A DNA stretch of 64,000 nt, taken from assembly GCA_030522415.1 (NCBI GenBank), contig JAMASW010000060.1:1-64000 (forward strand), read 5' to 3'. Positions within the stretch are counted from its first letter, which is position 1. Each line of letters begins with the position of its first letter. The notes under the pieces were generated by a model. The model was not told where the DNA came from, did not search any database, and saw only the letters and a list, made by a program, of their open reading frames with translations. This stretch comes from Channallabes apus (taxonomy: Eukaryota; Chordata; Actinopteri; Siluriformes; Clariidae). The position numbers were made by a program, and so were the translations under genes. Shown piece after piece: positions 9,468 through 19,523 of this stretch.

Positions 9468-11668
9468 ACCCAAAACCGGGATTATTGGATAGGAAGAGTG
9501 AAGTGCTAAATTTGTCCAAACACTTCACTCCTACAAAAGGGCAAATTCAATTATTAAGTAAGGGCCTTACTTTCATCCCTACACCCAAAATTAATATAAA
9601 TACAAAAAAACAATTGATCGCTGATGCACAGCAATATCATAGGAGACTGCTTCTGGCAGCCTTCTATAGATTTGAGAAGGAGGGAGAAATCCTTCCGTTT
9701 ACAGGAAAGTCCAACTGGACCCCCAAATTATCTCAGGTCCCAAATACTATCAGACAGATAATTAGAGCAGATAAATATGCGATCAGGAATATACCCTGGA
9801 ACTACAGGGTAGTTTCAAACCTGAGTAGGGATGAAAGACAGGCCCTACTACAATTAAAAAATAATAGATCCATTGTGATCAAGCCGGCCGATAAAGGAAG
9901 TGCTGTGGTCATAATGGATCTACAGACATATATAATGGAGGCGGAACGACAGTTGAACCAGGAAGAGTATTATAAAAAACTTTCAGAACCCATCTTCCTT
10001 AAAACGGTTCCTGTCGTACGGGACATACTCACTAAATTAAGGGAGGAGGGTTTTATAAACAAAAAACAAGAAACTTACCTGTTGGGCCCTGACAATCCAC
10101 GCCCCAGGTATTTCTACCTCCTCCCTAAAATCCATAAGGAGCCACACAGCTGGAGTGTTCCTTTTGAGATGCCACCGGGCCGCCCCATTGTCTCTGACTG
10201 TGGCAGTGAAACACAGGCCACAGCAGAGTATATTGAATATTTCCTCAACCCGATCAGCACCAGACACCCAAGTTACATTAGAGACACCTATGATTTCATT
10301 GAAAAGATAAAACATCTTTCTCTCCCTCCTGACTGTTTCCTGTTCACTATCGATATTGATAGTTTATACACCAATATCGAAACACCAGCTGGTATGGAAG
10401 CGGTCAGAGAGTGGTTTATTAAATTCCCTGATAAAAATAGACCTGAGGAAGCCATTTTAAAATTGCTGGACATTAACCTTACAAAAAATGATTTTGAATT
10501 TAATTCCAAGCATTACCTCCAGGTCAAAGGTACAGCCATGGGCAAAAAGTTTGCCCCTTCCTATGCCAACATATTCATGGCAAGATGGGAGGAAAGGGCA
10601 TTGGCTGCTTGGGAATTTAAACCCTTTAGTTATTATAGGTTTCTTGATGACATTTGGGGTGTTTGGACCGGTACTGAGGATGAATTTAAACAATTTGCGG
10701 ACCACCTAAACAATTTTCACCGTTCAATAAAAATCAAATACACGATGGACAGAGCGGGTGTCAACTTTTTGGACACAGTAACCTATAAGGGCAAAGGATT
10801 TGTGGAGACGGGCAAATTGGATGTCAGAGTCTTTTTTAAAGACACTGACACTCATGCACTTCTCCACAAATCAAGCTTTCATCCAAAGCATACTTTTAGG
10901 GGTATTGTGAAATCTCAGATACAGAGATTTCACAGAATATGTACCCAGCCCGAGGATTTCCTGGAAGCGAAAAGCACTCTCTTTTCGGCACTCCGGAAAC
11001 GAGGTTATTCCCGTTCCTTCCTGAGAAGCTGTGAGGGTCAATTTCTTGTAAAAAGAAAGAAAGATAGTAAAGAAATGATCCCATTGATCACAACCTTCTC
11101 CAAAGGAAGTGTTCATCTAAATAGGTTGATGAAATCAAATTTTCATCATTTTCATATGCAAAACGAACTGTTGGACAACCACAAAATCATTTCAGCCTAC
11201 CGCAAAAACCAAAATCTTAAAGACATTCTGGTCCGAAGCAGGTTACCACCCTCGGGAGAGGAAAAAAGGAAACCTGCCCCACTAAGAGAAATCAGGCCAA
11301 AACGATGGGTCCAAAACCCACAAACTAAAACCATCTACGAGATTTTCCCGGCCTTGAAATATGACACAAGTAATTGTGTCTATTTAATTTATTGTACAAA
11401 GTGCAATAAACAGTATGTGGGAGAGACCAGAAACACTTTGGCGGTGAGGTTGACACAACATAAATATAACATCAGACATAAAAAAGATTTACACACTGTG
11501 GTTGTCCAACATTTCGTAAAACACGGTATTGAATCCCTAAAGGTTATGGGATTACAACAAAACAGATGGTGGTCCCACCACAAGAGAAAACAGGTAGAAC
11601 GGACATGGATTGATAATTTAAGTTCCATGCATCCATGGGGTTTAAATGAGCAATCTAGGGTCGTATAA
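9434..11668 (+). CDS. PLE family 1 ORF2 (RT plus GIY-YIG), unit 2
   Basis: 744 residues, intact, overlapping ORF1 by 34 nt as in unit 1. It differs from units 1 and 3 by Glu for Gln in the segment RPExAILK upstream of motif B. All RT and GIY-YIG key residues are kept, so the change is probably neutral. Confidence 0.95.
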   Translation: MGRALKLSCPINPKPGLLDRKSEVLNLSKHFTPTKGQIQLLSKGLTFIPTPKININTKKQLIADAQQYHRRLLLAAFYRFEKEGEILPFTGKSNWTPKLSQVPNTIRQIIRADKYAIRNIPWNYRVVSNLSRDERQALLQLKNNRSIVIKPADKGSAVVIMDLQTYIMEAERQLNQEEYYKKLSEPIFLKTVPVVRDILTKLREEGFINKKQETYLLGPDNPRPRYFYLLPKIHKEPHSWSVPFEMPPGRPIVSDCGSETQATAEYIEYFLNPISTRHPSYIRDTYDFIEKIKHLSLPPDCFLFTIDIDSLYTNIETPAGMEAVREWFIKFPDKNRPEEAILKLLDINLTKNDFEFNSKHYLQVKGTAMGKKFAPSYANIFMARWEERALAAWEFKPFSYYRFLDDIWGVWTGTEDEFKQFADHLNNFHRSIKIKYTMDRAGVNFLDTVTYKGKGFVETGKLDVRVFFKDTDTHALLHKSSFHPKHTFRGIVKSQIQRFHRICTQPEDFLEAKSTLFSALRKRGYSRSFLRSCEGQFLVKRKKDSKEMIPLITTFSKGSVHLNRLMKSNFHHFHMQNELLDNHKIISAYRKNQNLKDILVRSRLPPSGEEKRKPAPLREIRPKRWVQNPQTKTIYEIFPALKYDTSNCVYLIYCTKCNKQYVGETRNTLAVRLTQHKYNIRHKKDLHTVVVQHFVKHGIESLKVMGLQQNRWWSHHKRKQVERTWIDNLSSMHPWGLNEQSRVV

Positions 11669-11772
11669 GGCTCATGTTCAGGAGAACCAAGTGGCGGGGA
11701 TGTCGGTGCTTGGTGACTGTGAGGTAGGCCAGTGCACAACGTGGATGTTGGAGATTGCCCACTCTGCGCTTT

Positions 11773-11964
11773 CTATCCCCTACCCTTACCTATCCCTAAT
11801 CCAAACCTATCCCTAACCATAACCTTCCCCACCCTTTCCAACCCTATTTTTTCCTAGCCCTAATCTTTTCTAACCCTAACTTACCCAACCCTAATTTTAA
11901 CCTTTCATTTCCGGCGTGGGAGCGGGCATGACCTGGCGTCGCGGCCATTTCCCCTAACCTAACC
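11773..11964 (+). repeat. Degenerate telomere-like 3' end of unit 2
   Basis: Same terminal CCCTAA-variant block, followed at once by the 5' region of unit 3. Confidence 0.85.
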
Positions 11965-12892
11965 TAGCCAGTGCCACCTCCGATAGTTGAGCTACCGATG
12001 TATCTGCATCATCCATGGAACCTGTAAAAAAGAATATGATATTTCATAAATTGATTATAAACAATGGATAAAACAATATTTTCTTGGACCTTAAAATGAT
12101 TGAATAAACAGAATTATGGATGTTTTAATCATTTAACATATATTGGTTAATTATACTTACCTGGATATACTTACCTGTTCTAATTTAATATATTGCAAAA
12201 ATTGGGAAATTTAAAAAAAAAAAAATGGAAAATAAGGGACAAAAATAATTATTATGATTTTATTTATAATTTTGAATACAAGGAGACCATATTAGGAATT
12301 ATCAGGGAGAGGAAAAAACCAAGTGAGGAAAATAAAAATAAGCTCCAAACTGAAAGTTTTTTGTTATTTTCTTTTTTCCTTTTTACAAGGGGGCGGAGCT
12401 TAGCCTCAGGGTATGACTCACAGGCAGGCAGCCTTTCAGTTGGAGATAGAGAGCTGTAGGAGCAACACGGTTGAGCTATTGTTGAGTTTAGAGCCTTTTC
12501 TATTGGAAAAAATTGTTCAGAACTGACAAAGGATTGTTTAAAGACTTTAGTCTTTCTTCCTAAAAGCCAGAGTGAACTCTTTATCCAAGAGGACAAAACT
12601 TCTCTCTTATATATATTTATATTAATATATTTTTCCTCATTTCATTTTTAAGTTTGTTTTGCTAACAAGCTTTGTCTTAGCATAGCTTTGTTTTGCTAAC
12701 AAGCTTCTTCTTAAGAAAAAATATTTTTTTTCCTTGGCAAACTCTTTTCCTCCCTGTTTCAGTGTTTTGTTTAGTTCATTACACAAAAAAAAAAAAAAAA
12801 AAATTTTTTCTTTCTTCTGTATTCAATTTTCTTTCCCTTTTCCTTTTCTCATATTTTTGAAATAAAAAATATTTTAGAATTTTATTATTTTT

Positions 12893-12952
12893 GGCAAGTC
12901 TATGCCTGATGAAGGCTTGATTAAGCCGAAACGTTGCAGCAACAGACTTGCC
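12893..12952 (+). ncRNA. Hammerhead-ribozyme-like motif (unit 3)
   Basis: Identical to the motif in units 1 and 2, 22 bases upstream of the ORF1 ATG. Confidence 0.75.
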
Positions 12953-12974
12953 TTTTGATTTAATTGATTTAAAT

Positions 12975-14972
12975 ATGTCATACCGCGGTCCATTCTATCC
13001 AGGACGGGAGAGACGATACTCCCATCCTGATGATTGGCGATGGAGAGAGAGATATCCCCACCCTGATAACTGGTATCATGCCAGATATAGGGAATACAAA
13101 GTTCCCCAATATACCAGGGAGTTCAGAAACAGTGACCTTTACCCTAGATTCACTCAGAATTACCCTAGGCATATACCTGAATGGAGCAATTATGACCCCT
13201 ACTGGAGACAGTGGGGACGTGCTCCAAGACGTAATAACACTCAAAAAAGACCACGATCCACCAGTGGCAAACGGGGCACCACAAAAGATAAAAATTCCAA
13301 ACAAAAACAGGGCAAAAAACAGAAAAAACAGCCCAAACAAACCAGGAGGGGCAAAAATAAAAAACAAACTGCGGAGGCCCAAGATGAAAAATTTAGAGCC
13401 TTAGTTAAACAGTTGTTGGAATTACTGAGATCCTTCCATCATCTTGAGAAGATCTCTATACATGCGGAGGAGGAACCTCCTACTTTCACTAGGCTCACAC
13501 ATTTTCTGGGTGGCGTAGTAAAACCGGCTAATCTGACACCGGAAACAAAAACCCTCCTGGAAGGGAATGCCAAAAATTGGGCATACACCACACGCCTCAT
13601 CCTGCAAGATCACTACATAAATTTCATTGAGAAGGAGAGTGAAATCTTGCAGGAGACATTGATTGGGGATTGGGACACAGCCTTGAAGGTTGCAATTAAG
13701 TGGTACAGAAGAAGATACCCCAAAAGACATATGCAGGAACCCATAAAGAAAGTCGAAGCACTCCTGCTGTCTTTAGATCAAATTGAAGAACGAAGGGACA
13801 GGGACACAGATAGGGATGGGGTTACCTCAGTAATCATGGAGGAAGATTTCCCACCCCTGTCACGGGCCCCAGAACCCTCTCCTCCTGTACCAACTGTAAC
13901 TAGAGAGAGAACACCTCCCCCTTCCCCTTCCCCGTTTCCCATCGCACTTCCACGCAGGATCCCGCGGCCTAGGCGACGGATCACAGTGCAAGTGTCTTCC
14001 CCGAAAAATCCGGCGGTCGCACATCGGGACGAACATCCAGAACTTATGGAAGTTCATAGTGACCAGGGAACTCAAATAACATGCTTAGATGTGTCAGTTC
14101 CCACAGAAGTGTCACATGCACAAAGTGTTGTGCCTCATACTGATAAGCCACGTGAGGAGATTCTCTCACACGTAGATACACGTGAGGAGTCCATCACGCC
14201 AGTGGTTCAGGTACACACCATTCAGTACAGCAGCAGTTCGTCCGATGAAAGCGACACTGAACTAGAGCCTCTTATAAATTTTGAGGATGATCGTGGTGAG
14301 TTAGACGCCTTCCCACTCATGGATTCCCCTTGTTCACTGGGGTTCCAGATGGGGGGATGTCTTCTACCCAAACCCCCTCTAGATCAGCCTAATGTGCTTA
14401 CCAGCACACCGTCGGAGTCACCAAAAGCGTACAAGCCCATCAGACACCTGCGCACAGTCAGGAAACTGGTTGATTGGGGTCTCAGTGTGCGTAAAAAATA
14501 TTGCATTCTGGGAGACTCCAATGTGAGTAGATTTCCTCATCACTCATTGGCTGATGTCCAGATTGACAGTTACCCAGGCGCCACATTCAGACACGCTGAG
14601 AACTTAATTAAGAAAGCACAGGTGCACGTGGCTGTAGAAAAGGTGGTCTTATCCTTCGGGATAAATCACCGGGGTCAAAAAATGAAGTTGACGGCTATTA
14701 AAGAAATGCAGCGGGCTTTGAAGGCAGCGAGGGAGAAATTTCCCAATGCCGACATCAGAATCCCGCTCATCAATTTCTCCAGGACATTAAGAGGAGACGA
14801 ACAAATGATCCTGGATAGCTTAAATAGCCACATCGGGAGAAACATGTCTCACCTACCATTATTGCCAAAAACGCAATTCAGGGTAGGTGATGACCAAATT
14901 CATTGGACATTAAATTGTGCTCGAGCCATATTTGAACAATGGGTCGAGCACTTAAACTTAGCTGCCCTATAA
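12975..14972 (+). CDS. PLE family 1 ORF1, unit 3
   Basis: 665 residues, intact, with the complete SGNH catalytic set. The protein matches unit 2 (Arg in the acidic linker). A silent T-to-C change is seen at about 13486 (ttttac to tttcac). Confidence 0.85.
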   Translation: MSYRGPFYPGRERRYSHPDDWRWRERYPHPDNWYHARYREYKVPQYTREFRNSDLYPRFTQNYPRHIPEWSNYDPYWRQWGRAPRRNNTQKRPRSTSGKRGTTKDKNSKQKQGKKQKKQPKQTRRGKNKKQTAEAQDEKFRALVKQLLELLRSFHHLEKISIHAEEEPPTFTRLTHFLGGVVKPANLTPETKTLLEGNAKNWAYTTRLILQDHYINFIEKESEILQETLIGDWDTALKVAIKWYRRRYPKRHMQEPIKKVEALLLSLDQIEERRDRDTDRDGVTSVIMEEDFPPLSRAPEPSPPVPTVTRERTPPPSPSPFPIALPRRIPRPRRRITVQVSSPKNPAVAHRDEHPELMEVHSDQGTQITCLDVSVPTEVSHAQSVVPHTDKPREEILSHVDTREESITPVVQVHTIQYSSSSSDESDTELEPLINFEDDRGELDAFPLMDSPCSLGFQMGGCLLPKPPLDQPNVLTSTPSESPKAYKPIRHLRTVRKLVDWGLSVRKKYCILGDSNVSRFPHHSLADVQIDSYPGATFRHAENLIKKAQVHVAVEKVVLSFGINHRGQKMKLTAIKEMQRALKAAREKFPNADIRIPLINFSRTLRGDEQMILDSLNSHIGRNMSHLPLLPKTQFRVGDDQIHWTLNCARAIFEQWVEHLNLAAL

Positions 14973-17173
14973 ACCCAAAACCGGGATTATTGGATAGGAA
15001 GAGTGAAGTGCTAAATTTGTCCAAACACTTCACTCCTACAAAAGGGCAAATTCAATTATTAAGTAAGGGCCTTACTTTCATCCCTACACCCAAAATTAAT
15101 ATAAATACAAAAAAACAATTGATCGCTGATGCACAGCAATATCATAGGAGACTGCTTCTGGCAGCCTTCTATAGATTTGAGAAGGAGGGAGAAATCCTTC
15201 CGTTTACAGGAAAGTCCAACTGGACCCCCAAATTATCTCAGGTCCCAAATACTATCAGACAGATAATTAGAGCAGATAAATATGCGATCAGGAATATACC
15301 CTGGAACTACAGGGTAGTTTCAAACCTGAGTAGGGATGAAAGACAGGCCCTACTACAATTAAAAAATAATAGATCCATTGTGATCAAGCCGGCCGATAAA
15401 GGAAGTGCTGTGGTCATAATGGATCTACAGACATATATAATGGAGGCGGAACGACAGTTGAACCAGGAAGAGTATTATAAAAAACTTTCAGAACCCATCT
15501 TCCTTAAAACGGTTCCTGTCGTACGGGACATACTCACTAAATTAAGGGAGGAGGGTTTTATAAACAAAAAACAAGAAACTTACCTGTTGGGCCCTGACAA
15601 TCCACGCCCCAGGTATTTCTACCTCCTCCCTAAAATCCATAAGGAGCCACACAGCTGGAGTGTTCCTTTTGAGATGCCACCGGGCCGCCCCATTGTCTCT
15701 GACTGTGGCAGTGAAACACAGGCCACAGCAGAGTATATTGAATATTTCCTCAACCCGATCAGCACCAGACACCCAAGTTACATTAGAGACACCTATGATT
15801 TCATTGAAAAGATAAAACATCTTTCTCTCCCTCCTGACTGTTTCCTGTTCACTATCGATATTGATAGTTTATACACCAATATCGAAACACCAGCTGGTAT
15901 GGAAGCGGTCAGAGAGTGGTTTATTAAATTCCCTGATAAAAACAGACCTGAGCAAGCCATTTTAAAATTACTGGACATTAACCTTACAAAAAATGATTTT
16001 GAATTTAATTCCAAGCATTACCTCCAGGTCAAAGGTACAGCCATGGGCAAAAAGTTTGCCCCTTCCTATGCCAACATATTCATGGCAAGATGGGAGGAAA
16101 GGGCATTGGCTGCTTGGGAATTTAAACCCTTTAGTTATTATAGGTTTCTTGATGACATTTGGGGTGTTTGGACCGGTACTGAGGATGAATTTAAACAATT
16201 TGCGGACCACCTAAACAATTTTCACCGTTCAATAAAAATCAAATACACGATGGACAGAGCGGGTGTCAACTTTTTGGACACAGTAACCTATAAGGGCAAA
16301 GGATTTGTGGAGACGGGCAAATTGGATGTCAGAGTCTTTTTTAAAGACACTGACACTCATGCACTTCTCCACAAATCAAGCTTTCATCCAAAGCATACTT
16401 TTAGGGGTATTGTGAAATCTCAGATACAGAGATTTCACAGAATATGTACCCAGCCCGAGGATTTCCTGGAAGCGAAAAGCACTCTCTTTTCGGCACTCCG
16501 GAAACGAGGTTATTCCCGTTCCTTCCTGAGAAGCTGTGAGGGTCAATTTCTTGTAAAAAGAAAGAAAGATAGTAAAGAAATGATCCCATTGATCACAACC
16601 TTCTCCAAAGGAAGTGTTCATCTAAATAGGTTGATGAAATCAAATTTTCATCATTTTCATATGCAAAACGAACTGTTGGACAACCACAAAATCATTTCAG
16701 CCTACCGCAAAAACCAAAATCTTAAAGACATTCTGGTCCGAAGCAGGTTACCACCCTCGGGAGAGGAAAAAAGGAAACCTGCCCCACTAAGAGAAATCAG
16801 GCCAAAACGATGGGTCCAAAACCCACAAACTAAAACCATCTACGAGATTTTCCCGGCCTTGAAATATGACACAAGTAATTGTGTCTATTTAATTTATTGT
16901 ACAAAGTGCAATAAACAGTATGTGGGAGAGACCAGAAACACTTTGGCGGTGAGGTTGACACAACATAAATATAACATCAGACATAAAAAAGATTTACACA
17001 CTGTGGTTGTCCAACATTTCGTAAAACACGGTATTGAATCCCTAAAGGTTATGGGATTACAACAAAACAGATGGTGGTCCCACCACAAGAGAAAACAGGT
17101 AGAACGGACATGGATTGATAATTTAAGTTCCATGCATCCATGGGGTTTAAATGAGCAATCTAGGGTCGTATAA
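14939..17173 (+). CDS. PLE family 1 ORF2 (RT plus GIY-YIG), unit 3
   Basis: 744 residues, intact, same as the unit 1 protein (Gln before motif B). Overlaps ORF1 by 34 nt. Confidence 0.95.
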   Translation: MGRALKLSCPINPKPGLLDRKSEVLNLSKHFTPTKGQIQLLSKGLTFIPTPKININTKKQLIADAQQYHRRLLLAAFYRFEKEGEILPFTGKSNWTPKLSQVPNTIRQIIRADKYAIRNIPWNYRVVSNLSRDERQALLQLKNNRSIVIKPADKGSAVVIMDLQTYIMEAERQLNQEEYYKKLSEPIFLKTVPVVRDILTKLREEGFINKKQETYLLGPDNPRPRYFYLLPKIHKEPHSWSVPFEMPPGRPIVSDCGSETQATAEYIEYFLNPISTRHPSYIRDTYDFIEKIKHLSLPPDCFLFTIDIDSLYTNIETPAGMEAVREWFIKFPDKNRPEQAILKLLDINLTKNDFEFNSKHYLQVKGTAMGKKFAPSYANIFMARWEERALAAWEFKPFSYYRFLDDIWGVWTGTEDEFKQFADHLNNFHRSIKIKYTMDRAGVNFLDTVTYKGKGFVETGKLDVRVFFKDTDTHALLHKSSFHPKHTFRGIVKSQIQRFHRICTQPEDFLEAKSTLFSALRKRGYSRSFLRSCEGQFLVKRKKDSKEMIPLITTFSKGSVHLNRLMKSNFHHFHMQNELLDNHKIISAYRKNQNLKDILVRSRLPPSGEEKRKPAPLREIRPKRWVQNPQTKTIYEIFPALKYDTSNCVYLIYCTKCNKQYVGETRNTLAVRLTQHKYNIRHKKDLHTVVVQHFVKHGIESLKVMGLQQNRWWSHHKRKQVERTWIDNLSSMHPWGLNEQSRVV

Positions 17174-17277
17174 GGCTCATGTTCAGGAGAACCAAGTGGC
17201 GGGGATGTCGGTGCTTGGTGACTGTGAGGTAGGCCAGTGCACAACGTGGATGTTGGAGATTGCCCACTCTGCGCTTT

Positions 17278-17520
17278 CTATCCCCTACCCTTACCTATCC
17301 CTAATCCAAACCTATCCCTAACCATAACCTTCCCCACCCTTTCCAACCCTATTTTTTCCTAGCCCTAATCTTTTCTAACCCTAACTTACCCAACCCTAAT
17401 TTTAACCTTTCATTTCCGGCGTGGGAGCGGGCATGACCTGGCGTCGCGGCCATTTCCCCTAACCTAACCCTAACCCTAGAGAGTCCCCTAGCCCCAGCCT
17501 AACCATAACCCTGTGAGCCC
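17278..17520 (+). repeat. Telomere-like 3' end of unit 3 running into telomeric repeats
   Basis: The family 1 terminal block ends at 17469 and is continued by aaccctaaccctagagag and further CCCTAA variants. Here the element's own CCCTAA-rich end meets genomic telomeric-type repeat in the same register and orientation. That is what annealing to a chromosome end, or insertion into telomeric DNA, would leave. Confidence 0.8.
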
Positions 17521-17586
17521 TAAGACTGTGTGACCCTAAGATGTCAAAGTCCCATGAGCCTGGAGCCCCAGCGGGTATTGGTGGGT

Positions 17587-18059
17587 AGTGTGGCCGACTT
17601 AGGGGTGCCTGGGGCCGGGCAGAGTCCCAGAGCGCAGCCCGGGAGCCCTAAGCCTGTATAACCCTAAGACGGGTAGCCCTAAGACAGTATGACCCTAAAA
17701 TGTTCAAAGTCCCATGAGCAGGTGTTGGTGGGTAGTGTGGCCGACTTAGGGGTGCCTGGGGCCGGGCAGAGTCCCAGAGCGCAGCCCGGGAGCCCTAAGC
17801 CTGTATAACCCTAAGACGGGTAGCCCTAAGACAGTATGACCCTAAAATGTTCAAAGTCCCATGAGCAGGTGTTGGTGGGTAGTGTGGCCGACTTAGGGGT
17901 GCCTGGGGCCGGGCAGAGTCCCAGAGCGCCAGCCGGTGTCTGCCCGGGAGCCCTAAGACTGTATAACCCTAAAATGGTCAAAGTCTCATGAGCCCGGAGC
18001 CCCAGCGGGTGTTGGTGGGTAGTGTGGCCGACCTGGGGGTGCCTTGGGCCGGGGAGCGT
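17587..18059. repeat. Subtelomeric tandem repeat, about 147-bp period
   Basis: The string agtgtggccgac recurs at 17587, 17734, 17881 and 18021 (spacings 147, 147, 140). Each unit holds several ccctaa hexamers (gagccctaag, ataaccctaa, agccctaaga), so it looks built from decayed telomeric repeats. No protein is supported. The later copies are more diverged. Confidence 0.8.
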
Positions 18060-18560
18060 CGAATTCCTCCAGGTGGGTTCAGCCAGCATGTATACAAGTC
18101 AAGTGGTAAATTTCCAAAGTCCACACAGGCTAAGACCCACCATCCAGCCACCATATCTCCCCGGCCCTTGGGGCTAGGAAGCTGGGGGAGGGCTCGTTGG
18201 ATTCGCCTGGCCGAGCCCTACGAGGCTATCCTAGGGTTCCCGGGTGTGGGGGGCTTCGGCCGGCCGGTAGGGGGCGTGAAAGACCCGGTGTCGGGGCTCC
18301 CAGGCCTTATCGGGCGTATCTCCCCGGGGGTTAGGGTTAGGGAGCTGGGGGAGGGCTCGTCGGATCGGGCCGGACGAGGCCTACGACCCTGGCTTGGTCC
18401 CCCGGGTGTGGGTCGCTCGGGGGCCGGGTGAGAGCCGGCCAAAGTTTCGGGGCTGATCGGGCATATCTCCGCGGGCGTTGGGGCTAGAGGGTCGGGGCAG
18501 GGCCCATCGGAAGCGTCGGGCGGAGGTGGGTTAGGGGGTCTGGGTGCCCCGGAGGTGGGT
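18060..18560. repeat. GC- and CpG-rich subtelomeric minisatellite
   Basis: A very GC-rich stretch, unlike the AT-rich surroundings, with a repeated segment beginning tatctcc (about 18150, 18317, 18464) followed by ggagggctcg-like sequence. Long open frames here are by-products of high GC. It ends directly at a short TTAGGG array. CpG-rich repeats next to telomeric DNA carry TERRA promoters in mammals; any such role here is speculative. Confidence 0.7.
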
Positions 18561-18562
18561 CG

Positions 18563-18582
18563 TTAGGGTTAGGGTTAGGGTT
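18563..18582 (+). repeat. Short telomeric array (TTAGGG)3
   Basis: Three perfect hexamers plus TT, G-rich on the plus strand, opposite in orientation to the CCCTAA at the end of unit 3. It lies at the 3' side of the minus-strand PLE relic. Confidence 0.9.
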
Positions 18583-19523
18583 AAAAAATTATGTTTAAAA
18601 TGAGTCCACATTGTGGCTGGGGTGCACTGGCTACAGTGCGCATCTACTGGTTCCTTACTCATAGCGAGGCTGTACCAATCAGGATTAAAACCTATAAACT
18701 TAAAATGAAAATTAAAAATGAAAAGATATAAATAAATGTACATGATATGTACAATAAATAAAGACTAAAAAAATCATCAATAAAAGTTAGGGGATCCTGA
18801 TAGAGTTTGAACTGTTTAGGTGGGGAAAGGTTAGGGTAAGGACGGGATAGGGTTATGCATAATTAGGGTAAAGGTTAAGGTAAGAAGCAGGATGAGGATA
18901 GGGTTAGGCGCACTAAGGGTAAAGGTTATGGTTAGGGACAGGATGGGAATAGGGGTAGACATACTAAGGGTAAAGGTTAGGGTCAGGATGGCGGATAGGA
19001 TTATGCATAGCTCTAATGGAGATTAAGGTCAGGGTCAAGATCAAACGTACAGATAAGAATGGGTTGAGAAATAAACTCAGGATCCTCATTTGGGGTATAG
19101 GGTGAAATAAAATGGCCTGGATTAAATAAATAACTAAAAGGGATAGATATATGGTGAAAATTGGTGGGTACAGTCTGTATTGCAAAACATTCATTTTAAT
19201 CTAAAGACTTAAAAATTAAGGGAAAGTGCTATAAAAAATAAGTGCAATATAATTTATAAAAGAAATAAGTGCTCAAAATCAATCCCACAAACCCACACCC
19301 AATAAATATAAAATATATTATGCCCTTAATTCCTTATAAAGTGTCTTGAGATTAAATCAAAGTAACTTTATTTTTCAGACTGACTAAAAAATTATTTTCA
19401 ACGTCATTACCCCCATATATAAATACATAAATAAAACATTAATATAAGAAGGACTTGATTAAAATGTATCCACTGGGAAAATAAATAAAAGAAGATACGA
19501 GTCCCTAGTACATGTTTTTGCTC
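18583..19523. other. AT-rich non-coding stretch with decayed TTAGGG repeats
   Basis: At 18820-19030 many gttaggg/ggttagg variants occur (gggttatgcata, aaaggttaggg). The rest is AT-rich without a credible frame. It occupies the place of ORF2 and the 3' UTR of the minus-strand PLE relic, but I see no reverse transcriptase similarity, so ORF2 is absent here. Confidence 0.6.

Larger units (their letters stand above)
6466..11964 (+). mobile_element. PLE family 1, array unit 2 (5499 bp)
   Basis: Second complete unit, same order of parts as unit 1. It is 7 bp shorter because two homopolymer A runs in the 5' region are shorter (about 6714 and 7282). It carries Arg instead of Ser in the ORF1 acidic linker and Glu instead of Gln in ORF2 near motif B, together with two nearby silent changes. 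Confidence 0.88.
11965..17469 (+). mobile_element. PLE family 1, array unit 3 (5505 bp), last of the array
   Basis: Third complete unit. It ends where similarity to the other units stops, inside cccctaacctaacc; the sequence then continues as more regular telomeric repeats and subtelomeric DNA. This is the only array junction with non-element DNA in the window, so it fixes the 3' boundary. It shares the ORF1 Arg with unit 2 but the ORF2 Gln with unit 1, a mosaic pattern. Confidence 0.88.

Noticed and set aside
1..17469. DIRS-like or group II intron-like element
   Set aside because: No tyrosine recombinase or intron maturase parts; the KPADKG block, motif order and C-terminal GIY-YIG identify a PLE.
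1..17469. Array as an assembly duplication artefact
   Set aside because: The units differ in homopolymer lengths and in a few substitutions in a mosaic way, and related families show the same 3' ends; still not fully excluded without long reads.
17988..18442. Frames in the GC-rich minisatellite
   Set aside because: Long frames are expected in GC-rich repeats; composition follows the repeat, not protein constraint.
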